From the NCBI GenBank assembly GCA_039619475.1, contig CM077115.1, forward strand, positions 402,476,557 to 402,540,556: a stretch of DNA of 64,000 nucleotides, written 5' to 3'. The stretch comes from Icerya purchasi (Eukaryota > Arthropoda > Insecta > Hemiptera > Monophlebidae). The position numbers and the translations under genes are program-made. This document shows, one piece after another, positions 1 to 11,055 of the stretch (positions within the stretch are counted from its first letter, which is position 1; every line of letters begins with the position of its first letter). Below the pieces are notes generated by a model, which saw nothing but the letters and a program-made list of their open reading frames with translations, did no database searches and was not told the DNA's origin.

Positions 1-2756
1 CTAACTTGTCTACTCCGGATAGGGCAGCATTATTTCAACACAGTTCGATTTGTACGCAAAAAGGTGTATTCGGAAAGATTAACGATTTTTTGACATGAAG
101 ACTACCGGCAGGTATTCTCACGTGGAATTTCTGCAAAGTTTTCAGTTTCTGGTCTTTCAACTTGACGCGTATATTTTTTTCATAATTTGATGTCCTAAAT
201 TTAATTTCTTTGTGCTTTTTTTTTCAGTTTTTTTTTTTTTGACGAACATACGTCGATTAAACGAAAAATCAACTCTCTAGCTACCGTAAAACGGTTGCGA
301 ACTTTTTACACTCAATTTTTTGCCTAGCAGTGTTTTTATATATATACATATATATATATATACTACAATAACCATGTAACGAGCGACTGTATTTTAGGGG
401 TAATGTCCTTTTTTATTCTATACTTCTGAATTCTTTTATCGTAATATTCAAACTCACCCTACTCCTTATCCTCGATACTAGGACTTCCCGAATCTTCTGC
501 GCTTTCTTCTATCTGCAGCCGTCGCCTTGACCATAGTCGGCTTCCAGCATCCTCTCTTTTCGGTTTTCCGTGTCCTATTCCCCTTTTTGCTCTTTGCATC
601 CTGATGATTCCGATTTACTCTGCGATACACAAACCGCATCTTCTTCGAACGCATATATATATATATATATATCCATCGAACGCTCTCACATTTAAAGACA
701 ACTCCTGAATCTTGGTTTGACTACTGCATATAATTTATTCTTTCACTTCCATCCCTTTCGATCATTCTTATTATAGCATCTTTCATTTCTTCCATGTCTA
801 GTACTATTCAATTCTAATATTCGCTCTAATATAATCCGGTGAATTACCTCGGTCGGCTGGCAATCCCAAAAGAAAAAAAACAAAAATATCATTGCAATCA
901 ACGAATGCGAATTCCTAGGCCTCATAAACATAGTTGGCTGAATTGAAGCGTTTTACACACATCGCACAGCAGATGAGTAGAATCATTTTTGTCTTTTTGA
1001 AATGCAAGGCACTGCACAAAATGTGACAAGCACATCGCATTATTTTCATATATAGCTTAGATTTAAACTTTGGTGTGTTTTTTTTTATTTTTTAACAGAA
1101 TTGTGACATATTTATAACTGTGTTACGTTTTTTAATTGAATAGAAATCATCAGAGGACAACAACCTGCGCATAATTATCAGACGCAGGGCACAACAAATA
1201 TCATTTATGAAATATGTGAAAATTAAAACGTTTAATTTTCAATTAAAATGAAGCAGATTCGACAGGCAGTTCCTTATAAATGATAAAATCGGGTTTCCAA
1301 TTATTTTGTTTACCGCTCTAGTTTGATCTTTTAAAACATGGACAGAGTGACCGTTCAGTGTAGGACTGTGGCAAGTATAGGAACGACCCCACTCGGTTAT
1401 TTCAACAAACAACTCAACTGTTTCCCGTTCACAGAAATATTTCATTAACTCCTCCTTCGCGGGATTGTTATTGCTGAAATAAATTTTCAGTGCATAAATT
1501 TGTATATATTAGGAAAGCGGGTTGACTGGAAAAATTGAGAAAAAGTTAACTTTCAATAGAATTATTCATAACAAAAAGCGCACTGATCACATCTCAGCGA
1601 TGAATCCACGAATGAAATCACTAAGAGATTAAAAAAATTATTGAAGATTTTCACGGTTATGGAAAACCATTTCATAAACATTCGTTAAAAGTTAGTTTTT
1701 TTAGAAGAAAAAAAACAACAAAAAAATCGATATATAGTAAGATCTTTGGAAAATTTTAAGCGATAATGCGGAGTTTATATAACCGTTTACTAGTTGTTGT
1801 TTTTTTTACTTTCCGTTTATCGATTTAAAGTCGGCTGAAATTAAACATGTTTCTGTTTCTTCCAGGTTGCCAGTTTGTCCGTACTGGGTCAGCCGTTGCT
1901 TAAACGCTACATGCCGATGTAACGCGAAATTCAGACTAATCTCCCATTTAAAAAACTGTCAAAACGAGTACTATGGAAATTCTATCCTTTTAACGGGTTT
2001 TAATTTAAAAAATCTTTCTTATTAGTTAATATTTTTAAACATAATATACTTAATATATATGGTATTTATAGTTTGTATATTTTTCGATTTTGGTACAACA
2101 AATTCAGCGATACAAAATGCAACTTACATTACAAAACTTCTCTTGACCAAACATTTTTCAAACAGAATATACATTACAAATTTTAAACGGTTCTTTTTTA
2201 AATAAATTTGTAGTCATTCGGCAAAAATAATTAATGTAATGTTAAAAAAATTTTGCAGCTTTATAGAAAGCTATTTTTTTTTATACACTGCCCAATTAAT
2301 AATCGTTAATCAGCGGCGTATAAAAGCAATTTAAAATCTGTCGCTTCAAAAACTATACTTGCCTTCCGTTGCCAAGTGAATATACTTCAATATTGCTTCG
2401 TATGAATAAAATTTGAATAATTCCCAAAGTCGCCTTCAAACTTGTAAATTTATATAAACGAATACCGCGATTTATTTCAAAATAAACCCCTTGCTACAAC
2501 GCTCGTTATGAAAAAGTGAAAAAAAGAAATAACGATGTCAAGTGTTTTTATTCGAATAAAATACTTATTTTTAATATTGGAAGAAGAGGAAGAAAAATGG
2601 CTTCTTTTTAAGAGCGAGTGAAAAAAAAAAAATGAAAATAAATAAAAATCCGCGCATAAACGAAGCATATCTTCCCTCCTTAACTACTGCATAAATCACA
2701 ACTGTCAGAATTTTTCTATCGATAACGTTGTATTTTTGTCTTCCGTTGTCAAATAG
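1..2756. other. AT-rich non-coding DNA, no gene recognised
   Basis: No reading frame here resembles a known protein and none exceeds about 70 codons. The stretch holds short (TA)n runs near 339-361 and 653-672 and many poly-T/poly-A runs. It could be intronic or intergenic; nothing in the sequence decides which. Confidence 0.6.
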
Positions 2757-3330
2757 TAGGAAAATTTTAATATTAGGGACCGATAAAATTTAGGAAAAAA
2801 ATACACACTTATTGCGGTGAAACTGAAAATTAAAAAAAAAAAAAAAGTCCACAGCTCTTTCCATGGTAGCTGGCGGGTTGCTCTTTTTTTTTTTTTTTTG
2901 CTGATGTATTTCAATCGCTAGAATATAGAAAAAAATACGAAACTCCAAAAATTTTAAAATTGAACGGCCCAAATTTTGAAAAATCTGAAAATCAAGTTTT
3001 AAGAAAAGATTGTTTAAAAAATTCCACATCCAGTTCTACATGAGTTACGGTACTGATTTTCTTTTTAACCTACACACTAAAGTCTCTAGAATTTGGAGAA
3101 AATATAAAATTCGAAAAATTTTGATACTTAGTGACCAAAATTTGTGAAAATACACGCTTAAAGCGGTGGTAAGACTGGAAATTGAAAAAAAGTCCACAGC
3201 TCTTTCGATGGTAGCTGGAGAGTCACTCTTTTCTTTAAATCAATCACTAGAATATCGGAAAAATACGAGACCGACAAAATTTTAAAATTAAAGGGCCCAA
3301 ATTTTGAAAAATAATTTAAGTGTACAAATT
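2757..3330. repeat. Diverged tandem duplication, about 345-bp offset
   Basis: Two related blocks lie head to tail, about 2,757-2,995 and 3,110-3,325. Both carry, in the same order, a GCGGTG motif, then AAAGTCCACAGCTCTTTC, then ATGGTAGCTGG, then a Tcaatc-rCTAGAATAT segment, then AAATTTTAAAATT followed by GGCCCAAATTTTGAAAAAT. The blocks differ by substitutions and by the length of their poly-A/poly-T runs. This looks like an old local duplication of an anonymous sequence. No coding capacity is evident. Confidence 0.75.
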
Positions 3331-3460
3331 CTGAAATGATTGGAGTGATGTTTAACAGTGACTTCTCAATATATTATTGCTTAGATTCTAATAGAAAAAA
3401 AAAAAAAAAAAAAATTTCGTCATTGCATTTAAAAAAAATGCTTTTTTACAAAAATCAAAT

Positions 3461-3828
3461 ACCGACTTCAAGGTTTTATTCAATTAAATTAAAACATTTA
3501 TTTCCACGGTAAAAACACCAAAAGCTACATTTCCATGGTAATTTGGCAAATTTATAGTATTTTAAGTCAAAAATCTAATCCGACGGTGAAAACAATCATG
3601 AATGAAAAGCATCCAAAAAGCTTCAATCTCCCGCATTATTAAGGATAACTCAAAAACTATCGGTCGGACCTTGATCAAATTTAAATGGGACCACATGACA
3701 AACGCCACCTTTCAAATAAAAGAAGAATCATCAAAATCGGTTCATCTAGAAGAAAGTTCTGTGGTAACACACATAAAAAAAAAAAAAATACAGTCGAATT
3801 GAATACCTCCTCCTTTTTTGAAGTCGGT
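3461..3828. mobile_element. Short TIR element (ACCGACTTCAA ends), 368 bp
   Basis: The interval opens with ACCGACTTCAA and closes with its exact reverse complement TTGAAGTCGGT. The right end continues inward as CCTCCTCCTTTTTTGAAGTC, a sequence end I have seen in dispersed repeats of many insects (remembered, not checked). A short open frame inside (3,602-3,802) is probably non-functional. A poly-A run at about 3,775-3,788 sits just inside the right end. It is too short to encode a transposase, so it is best read as a non-autonomous DNA element of uncertain superfamily. A partial relative of the right end lies at 62,113-62,165. Confidence 0.6.
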
Positions 3829-4055
3829 TAAAAATAAATATCGTCGATGTCTTACATTTAAAAAAATTATATTTAACATATTTCTCTTACATATATTATC
3901 CTGCTTGCGGTTTAATTTTTTCAGATTAATCTAAATTTCACTTTTATAATTGACGTATTCATATACTTTTTTTTAAAAAAAAAATATATATATAAATATA
4001 TGTGAACGCTACTGTCTTTATCAAAATTTACAAAGTATTAAAGTCCGAAGGAACG

Positions 4056-4088
4056 GGCCGCGAAGCGGCCATCGAGACCACTCCCCTA

Positions 4089-4089
<1 letters not shown>
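4056..4089 (+). mobile_element. Helitron-type 3' terminus
   Basis: A perfect 6-bp GC stem with a 3-base loop (GGCCGC-GAA-GCGGCC, 4,056-4,070) is followed after 15 bases by CTAG (4,086-4,089) and then T. A GC-rich hairpin shortly before CTRR, with insertion next to T, is the defining 3' end of Helitron rolling-circle transposons. The insertion abuts a (TA)n/(GT)n microsatellite, which offers A-T target sites. The 5' end (TC...) was not located, so only the terminus is annotated. Confidence 0.6.
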
Positions 4090-4136
<47 letters not shown>

Positions 4137-4160
4137 TTATATATGTGTGTGTGTGTGTGC
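4090..4160. repeat. (TA)n then (GT)n microsatellite
   Basis: Roughly 35 bases of alternating TA, a short interrupted ATATTTAT segment, then about eight GT repeats. It directly follows the Helitron-type terminus. Confidence 0.9.
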
Positions 4161-6372
4161 TTAATATTTTAAGGATTAATTCTTTTTACATCTCAGAATA
4201 GCGTTATTTTCTCGTGTAGGTATATCATTAAAATTTTATCATGCTGAAATTGAATACACCCACCTCTGTAATATAATGTATATTCTTCACAAAATTTTTA
4301 TCACCAGAAGTATTTTTACATGCACTTACTATATATATATGCTTTTGCATTTTGTTTGACAACAATTTATAAAATAAAACATTTAATTCAAATGTTTACT
4401 ATAGCGTTTATTATGCTTTAATTTCAAAATTGCCTCTGACTTTTTGTTGTTTATATGCTACACATCTGTTAAGTAATTCTCAGACAGCCATCTACACAGT
4501 ACATTCAAACATCTCGTTTCGATTTAATAAAACTGCGACCGTATGTTTTGGGCTGAATTATTAATTTCGGTTTCTTAGCGATATTTTTTTTTTTTTAATT
4601 TGTAAAAGTCATCTGCACTTTTGCGTGCATGTATTATATGTGGAGAATGGTGAGGAAAAAGTATAACTGACGCTGTTGCATATTACGATAAAATCTGTTT
4701 ATTGTGTTTCTCCCGAATGCGTTCCCGTGTTAAACAGACATTTGTCATTACATCGTAATTATATTGATCTCTTTGAAAATCATAAATATTTCATCGGAAA
4801 ACTTTGCAGTTCTAGTTCGAGGGGGGCAATATCCCTTTTTAACGCTACATATCGATTAGTTCAATTTCATGAAGTGATAAGGGGTAAACATTTTTTGCTC
4901 GGACCGAAAAAAATTATTCGCCAAAATTATGTCAAAATTTTTATCTGACAGAGACACATTTTGTAAGTTTTGCGTGTATACGTTGTTTTTTCTTGTTTTT
5001 TGTTTTTTTTTTCAGAGGGGTACGCCAACAAAGGCTGACCCATAAACATGGTAGATGGATTTATAAGAGGAACAAGGAAATCGAAGTTATTATATTAAAT
5101 CAACAGAGTTTATAAATGAGGAAATAGCAGAAAATAATACACATTACTAGGAAAAGAGTAGCCAATATTGAAATTGTCTCACAATTACTGAAAGAGAAGA
5201 CTGGAATGAGAATAATTACGGTTCCGTAATGACACACCGACAACCAAAAATACAAAAGCAAATGAGAAAAGACTATGAAAATAAAAAGTAGGAACGCTAC
5301 ACGCCTGCGATTCTGCTCACGAAAATTACATAGGGACACGGGATTATAGCAAAGTATATTATGGTCTAAACTACACTTAGGTAGAGTCATCGCTAGCTGC
5401 GAACGATATTCGTGCTGTGAATCTTAATACGAGAACAGCGTGGCCACATCTAGGCCTAGAGAGGAGGGAATGACAATTTAAAACAGGTAAAGAGAAATAA
5501 TAAATAACGAAAAGGTATCTGTTTTCGACGCTGTTACGTAAATATTTTTCGCCGGCATCGAAAGCTCGAACTTTTCGATGGCAATGATTATCGCGAAGTA
5601 ATGAAAATATTTTATTTCTATCGTCTGGCTTTAGACGCGTTAAGAGTAAAAAAGGCACGAAAAATGTTCCATCATCGCTCGTAAAAATAAAAATTCTCGT
5701 ATTTTCTATTCGTTCGCTCTATAAATCGCTTACTTATAAATTCTTCACTAAGTACACAATAAATTACCGATTAAGTAAATAATCGCCTTCTCGTGCACGC
5801 TTTCCGAATATAAAAAAAAAAAAAAAGCGGGAAAAAAAGCACGTTTCGCAAAAATTGTATTTAAATATTATCGGCAGAACAAATACAGTTTCTCTTGTCA
5901 GACATTTCAGTTTCATAAGAGTTTAACTGTTGACTTTGCTAAATGCGCATGTACACTTTTACTGCTATTCAGACGCAACAAAAACTTTCCGAATTGCCTT
6001 TATCGCATTCGCCATTATTTTTTTCCTTTTCGCTTTTGCCTTCGTTTTTGCTCTTCTCCCGCAATAAATTTATTGGCTGATTTTTTATTTTGCCTATTAT
6101 ACATTTATTATTAACAAGTTTGTGTCTGCTAGTTTCACATTCGTTTTATAATAATTATATTAATATAAGCGGAGATAATTTTTTCTTCGTGTCTTATTTG
6201 TCTATTGTGTAAATTTATTAAACATACTAAAATTCTTACTTATTTATTAAAAGTTTCTGTAGTAGTTTTAAAAAAAAAAAAAAAAGAAAAAATGAATAAA
6301 GACTTACTAAAAAATAAAAAATAATATATTTTACAGTAAAAAAAGAGAGAAGCGGTTGTTACAACCCCGGTA
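4161..6372. other. Non-coding DNA, no gene recognised
   Basis: The longest open frames (about 90-96 codons, near 4,676-4,948 plus, 5,100-5,390 minus and 5,377-5,658 minus) match no family I know and contain no recognisable motif. There are several poly-T/poly-A runs. No repeat relationship to other parts of the window was noticed. Confidence 0.5.
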
Positions 6373-6790
6373 GGAACGAAATTCCTTTCACTTTTTTGTA
6401 GATATACAAAGTCATTCATAAAGTATACGATAAAAAATGCCACACAATATATAATAAATCCCGTACGAATTAATTAAAACAAAAACAATAGATGAATCAT
6501 CAGACTCGTTGAAGTGTGCTAACGTCGCAGCACAAAAAAACCGCTCCAATTTTCAAATTCAATAAAATGTACACGTGTTTAGAATTTAGCTTATACAGTT
6601 GACCGCATACGATGCTTGCTGCTCGAATCTCGATACTCGTTCGCACGCACCCGTATATAATAGAAAGAGACAGACAGAAAGAGAACGAGAGTGAGGGTCG
6701 CCTGTCGAACGATGCATAACGCGATTTCGTTATCTCGTCTTTTTTGCCAGTTTACTCCGACCGACAAGCTGCGTAAAAGAACTTCGTTCC
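6373..6790 (+). mobile_element. Non-autonomous TIR element, GGAACGAA family, copy 1
   Basis: The left end GGAACGAAATTCCTTTCAC is mirrored at the right end by the complement of GGAACGAAGTTCTTTTACGC, giving inverted repeats of about 17-19 bp. The 418-bp interior is shared in order with copies at 59,490-59,905 (same strand) and 62,166-62,550 (opposite strand). Shared blocks include a TAGATATACAA segment, AATTTTCAAATTCAATAAAA, an ATATCGATACTCG-like block and CCCGTATATAATAGAAAGAG. No transposase frame is present. Similarity extends a little left of the TIR (CCCGGTA preceded by a poly-A run), so the true boundary may be up to about 30 bp further out. Confidence 0.75.
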
Positions 6791-6894
6791 AATAAAGCTG
6801 GAAGAGTTTATCATAAATAATTCTTAAACAACATTCGATTGTAGTCGGAACCAAATTCAAATTGCAACAGTAATTAAAAACCGTAAGTGTACTA

Positions 6895-7290
6895 ACCAAT
6901 GTTGTTGTCGGTAAGCCAAAAAGGTACTGCGGAAACATCGGGGGAAGTATATTTAATGACTGTTTTTTAATTGTTGCAGTTTGAATTTACCAAGACTCTA
7001 ATTAAGGTGTGAATATTGTTTTAAGAATAATCGTAATATCCCTCGTTTACGGTATATTTCACTGTATAAGGTATATTATCTTCTTATTATCGGGTGTAAT
7101 TATTACTTTTTAGTGTATTTTTATTAAATTTTTTTACATAAATCTTGAAGTTGTTTTTTCTTTTTTCGGCACTATTTTATTTCACAATTTTTAATATATG
7201 TATATATATTATTTTTTTTGACTAATAATATGGATAAACTAACCTCTAAAATGATACCACTTTCGGTACTGCATAATGCGGGTTATAATA
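6895..7290. repeat. Dispersed repeat, copy 1 (partner at 42,850-43,490)
   Basis: Blocks shared in the same order with 42,850-43,490 include TAAGCCAAA..ACTG, GGAAACATCGGG, TTTTTAATTRTTG, ATAAATCTTGAAGTTG, ACTATTTTATTTCACAATTTT and, at the end, ATACCA..T..CG..GGYACTGCATAA. Copies differ by indels and substitutions. No open frame or terminal repeat is evident, so the class is unknown. Confidence 0.6.
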
Positions 7291-7539
7291 TTTTTATTAT
7301 GTCATCTGGCTTAATCGCTTTCATCCGTACGTGTCTTCGCCGTCGTTGTAAATTTGACTCAACTGCGGTTTACGAACTTTCAGAGATATGGTAAGTTCAA
7401 CAAAGGCATGTGGAACCCAGCAGCTATATTCGCATTATAGAACGGCACACCTCTGACATCGACGTTTCCGGAATTGAAGAAAGCGAACGAGAATCAATTG
7501 TTGTAAATTATAATATTTCGTCTAACATATGATCCAGAA

Positions 7540-8003
7540 AGATATATTATTATTATTATTACTATATTATGCAATATCTTTTACGGTAAACAGTAGATTT
7601 CAGAAATACCCCTTGTTTCATAAAGAAAATTAAATAGCAACCTCTTTAGAAATTTAAAAATGTTTTTTAAGAATACTTATAATTATTATAATTTAAATTT
7701 TGTTTTATTTTTAGATGGTATGCGTATATGTGTATATTTCTCATTGAACTATTTTCATTTACATTGAAAAATAAATAAAAGAGACAAAAGCGACATTTAG
7801 AACAGAATAAAAAAGGTAACATTAATAATTTTGCTAGAGTATTAAAAAATATTATTTGTAATTAAATTCATAGGTGTAACATTTATACAAAACTTTCGTA
7901 GTATAAATTAAGTTTCTCTATTGCAACAAATTTTTTCATCGAGGTTTTGGTCCTTTGGGAAGGAGGATGTACCCTAACTGGAACCTCCGTGGATCCGCCA
8001 CTG
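7540..8003 (+). mobile_element. hAT-like MITE relic, copy 1
   Basis: The right end reads GGATCCGCCACTG, the complement of a CAGTGGCGGATCC terminus. Many insect hAT-type non-autonomous elements carry CAGnGGCGGATCC ends. The interior aligns in order with 29,202-29,760, sharing AATACCCCTTGTTTCATAAAG, TATTTCTCATTGAACT, a GGTAACATTAATA block and a GGTTTTGGTCCTTT-like block. The left end of this copy is not recognisable, so it is probably truncated. No coding capacity was seen. Confidence 0.6.
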
Positions 8004-9599
8004 ATTTCTCTTCAGTTCCGTATGATTGAAAATTTTAAATTTCGGTAACCACTTGTCTTTATTAGTGAACATTAAAGTCTAACTCGATGCCGGGCAAACA
8101 TGCGACCGCCGACTCCTATCGCTTAAGATAACGGCCGCAATACATTGTATTGCCACGTCATCGGAATCTAAATATTTCTTACATTTGTCATTTTAACGCT
8201 TTACCTCCGTCAGAAATTTTCTACTTACGGTTGCGAACAGTTTATTTACCGGCTTTCGAAAGCGCTTCTGAATGGATTTTTCCTGTTCGCTATTCCATTA
8301 TTCCCGAAAAACGTATGAAACTCGTAAGATTAAACAGAAAACCTTTTTGCACTATGAAGAGAAAAATATAATAACAAAAAATCAAATAGCCGAAGATGAT
8401 TAATAACTGACTATTTGGGAACTACATACATCGGAAAAATAATTTGTATTCAATAGAGCTGCAGTATTTTTTAACTTTGATGTTGGAAATGTCTGTGCGC
8501 GGATGATATTTCGTATTTTAACGGAAATAACGTCATCATCAAACCGGAAGTGAACAAAACTCTTGAAAAATGGCATCATAATAAATTCAGAAAAGAGTCT
8601 ATTTTAATGGGCGTTCCTAATTTGATTTCATGGACGAATGGCGTATCTTCGTTTATCGTACCGCAAAAATTTGAAGCACGAGCCCGCAGTAGTGCGTATG
8701 CGAGGGTATTAATAGAAAGGAAGAGTAGCGCACTAAGAGATTGAAATTTTTCAGATGAAGGACAGTGATGGCGATAGAGACGTTAGCACCGTGATCCAGT
8801 AAGCGTTGATTTCAGTAGTGTGTTAGCTTAATCATGAATTTTCGAAAGAAATCGATTTTTTCTTCGAGCCGGGCGCAGTGATGTAGAAAACGCCGAAACA
8901 ATTATACAGAAAAATTGATTAGGGATTACCCCGATGCCAATATTTTAAATCGATATACAAAACTAATCGGCTTTTCTTCTGAAAAATATCTTTTTCGAAC
9001 AAGTTTAAATTACGTCAAATGCAATCAAGAATATAAACTTAATTCAATAGCACCAAAATTTAACAAACTTCAACGGATAATCATCACGTATTGAACGCTC
9101 ACTGTGCTTTAACTGCGGGTGCGCGCTGTTGTTAGCACGGTCTGAGTAAATCATTGATGAATTAATCGAATCTTTGAAGAAAAATTGATTTCACGTCCCC
9201 GAGTTAGCACAACGTTTTACTGCTTATCGTGAAAGATCGATATAACGAAAACGAAGAATGGCCCGTCCGGAACGAGCCCCAGTGTGTTTGCCATTAAAAT
9301 ATACACAACAATACGGCAGACCAATGCGGAAGGTTTGTTCACCAAATGAAAAAGTTAAAAGTGGCACGTTGACATCGCGGAATTCTTTATTGTCAGCAAA
9401 ATACACACGCGCAATATTGCTAAACAACACGAAACGGGTTTTTTAGTTGACGAGGTGATCGAAAATGTGCTCTACAAACGAAACAGAAGAAATATCAAAC
9501 GATTCGTTCATCGAGGACTAGTTCAATCCTGACAACGACGAACGAACCTGAAGCGCCACCGAACAACAAGGGATGCGAATTTACTTTTAGTTATTCAGT
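8004..9599. other. Non-coding DNA, no gene recognised
   Basis: Open frames up to about 73 codons (8,150-8,371, 8,550-8,744, 9,258-9,446) show no known motif. GTTAGCAC recurs near 8,783 and 9,132, hinting at a loose old duplication, but the match is too weak to annotate. Confidence 0.5.
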
Positions 9600-10375
9600 G
9601 TAAACGCACTCTAAAGGCGTCCTTCAAGCCTTATCCTCTCCTCCTTCACATTCCTCTGATAGTATTATTCTCTCAATTCGTTCTCTTACCTCCACTCTGC
9701 TGCAGTCATCGCGCTCTATTCTTATTGATTTTTAATGGATCCCCAGTCATTCCGGAATTGATGGCAATGACGCAACCGATTCTTTGGCTCGTTCTGCTGG
9801 TCTCCTTGATTCATTCCTCAACCATTTCCCTTCTTCAGATATCCTTTCCTTATCCACCTCCAATCAAGCCAGACTTTGGCGGGATATTTATTCCTCCCCA
9901 TATTTTCTAATCGCCATTCGCATTACCGTTTTATTCAGCCTATTCCTCGTTTCCTCGCTTGGTTCCATTCTATTCCTTTCGGTCGTTGCTTTTCTATTGT
10001 CTCCCTAATTCGTCTCCGGATCAATTATTCTCTACTTCTCTATTTCCGCTTTTGATTTGCTCTGTCGCCTTCTCCTTATTGTTCTCTTCACGATTGTGAT
10101 CCTCCTCGTACATGTGATGCTGATCACATTTTCTTCGAGTGTCCTGCTCTTTGTAATGCACGATCCCTTTTATATAGTCAGCTCTTGTCATTAGGTCTCC
10201 CTACTCCCTATAATTCTTCCTTTATCCTCTCCTTTCCTTCATCTTCTGTGATGTCCACACTGCTGTCTTTTGTTGCGTCCATTTCGGACCGCCTAGCTAT
10301 TTAGTTTTTTAGCTTAGTTTTCCTGTAGTTGGGTCAATGCCGCTGGCGCGCCCACAAAAAAAAACAAAAAAAACG
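9600..10375 (+). pseudogene. LINE-B tail: RNase H and C-terminal zinc region (5'-truncated)
   Basis: Conceptual translation in shifting frames gives SKGVLQALSS, then a short helix region, then a stop followed by WIPSHSGIDGNDATDSLAR. This is the conserved end of the RNase H domain in RNase H-bearing non-LTR retrotransposons (WxPSHxGxxGNxxAD). Downstream are RLRINxSLL and CDADHIFFEC, the Cys/His tail typical of these polyproteins, then SISDRLAI and a stop. The 3' UTR contains GGTCAATGCCGCTGG and an A-rich tail (about 10,355-10,375). The same tail occurs at 20,794-22,025, 36,881-37,130 and 44,330-45,545. The copy lacks endonuclease and reverse transcriptase and has several frameshifts, so it is a dead 5'-truncated insertion. 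Confidence 0.85.
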
Positions 10376-10967
10376 CACTTATTCGTCTCGTGTAAAGGTA
10401 ATAGATGCACATGTCTTTTAAATTCATTTCTCTATGCTCCTTGATGGATTCTTGTTAAAAATGGCTCGCATAAATTTTTAAGAAAAACCCAATGATTTCT
10501 AGTTATTTCATTATGGAGGCGAACAAAACGAGTAAGAGAAATCTTCAAATCTAATCAGGGAAACGATAAGCGCAGATAACTTTTTTTTTGTATAATAGAA
10601 ATAGATTTATATACACACATGTATTATATATATATATACACATATATACACACATGTATTATATATATACATACACATATATACACACATATATACACAC
10701 ATATATATTAGAGGGAAAACTCGTTGACCCCCAATCTTTTTTCTTCTAAACCTCTTTTAGAAAAATAGTTTAAAATCGTCTTACCCGTCTTCTATTAAAA
10801 ACAAAAATCAAAAAAAAAACTTAATAATTTTACAACGGATCATTCCAGCTTTGTTATATAAATCAACCAGAAGACAAAAAATATAGTCTGCCATGGACTT
10901 AGAATAACATATAGTCATTAATAATACATATATAGAGACTCGATCTACACCTTGGACCCTCGATGAT
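10376..10967. other. Non-coding DNA with TA/CA minisatellite
   Basis: From about 10,607 to 10,708 the sequence alternates short TATATA, ACACACATGTATTATA and CATATATACACACA units, an imperfect minisatellite. The rest is AT-rich with no recognisable gene. Confidence 0.7.
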
Positions 10968-11055
10968 ATAGTTCTTCTATAATCGTTAATTATTAGAGAA
11001 CAGTAAATTGTAATTGACTACGTCATTCCTATCAAAAAAAATGAATTTACCTTGA
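10968..11055. repeat. Dispersed repeat fragment (partner at 12,953-13,040)
   Basis: Both fragments start with TAGTTCTTCTATAAT and continue with TTAGA(A)GA-CAGTAAA, ATTG(A/G)CTACG(T/C)C(A/G)TTC and an A-run followed by TTTAT or TTTAC. They run in the same direction about 2 kb apart. Ends and class are unknown. Confidence 0.5.

Noticed and set aside
4676..4948. 90-codon plus-strand frame
   Set aside because: No recognised motif, no supporting splice or start signals; length is unremarkable for a 64-kb window read in six frames.
5100..5658. Two overlapping minus-strand frames of 93-96 codons
   Set aside because: Low-complexity hydrophobic or basic content without family motifs; likely chance.
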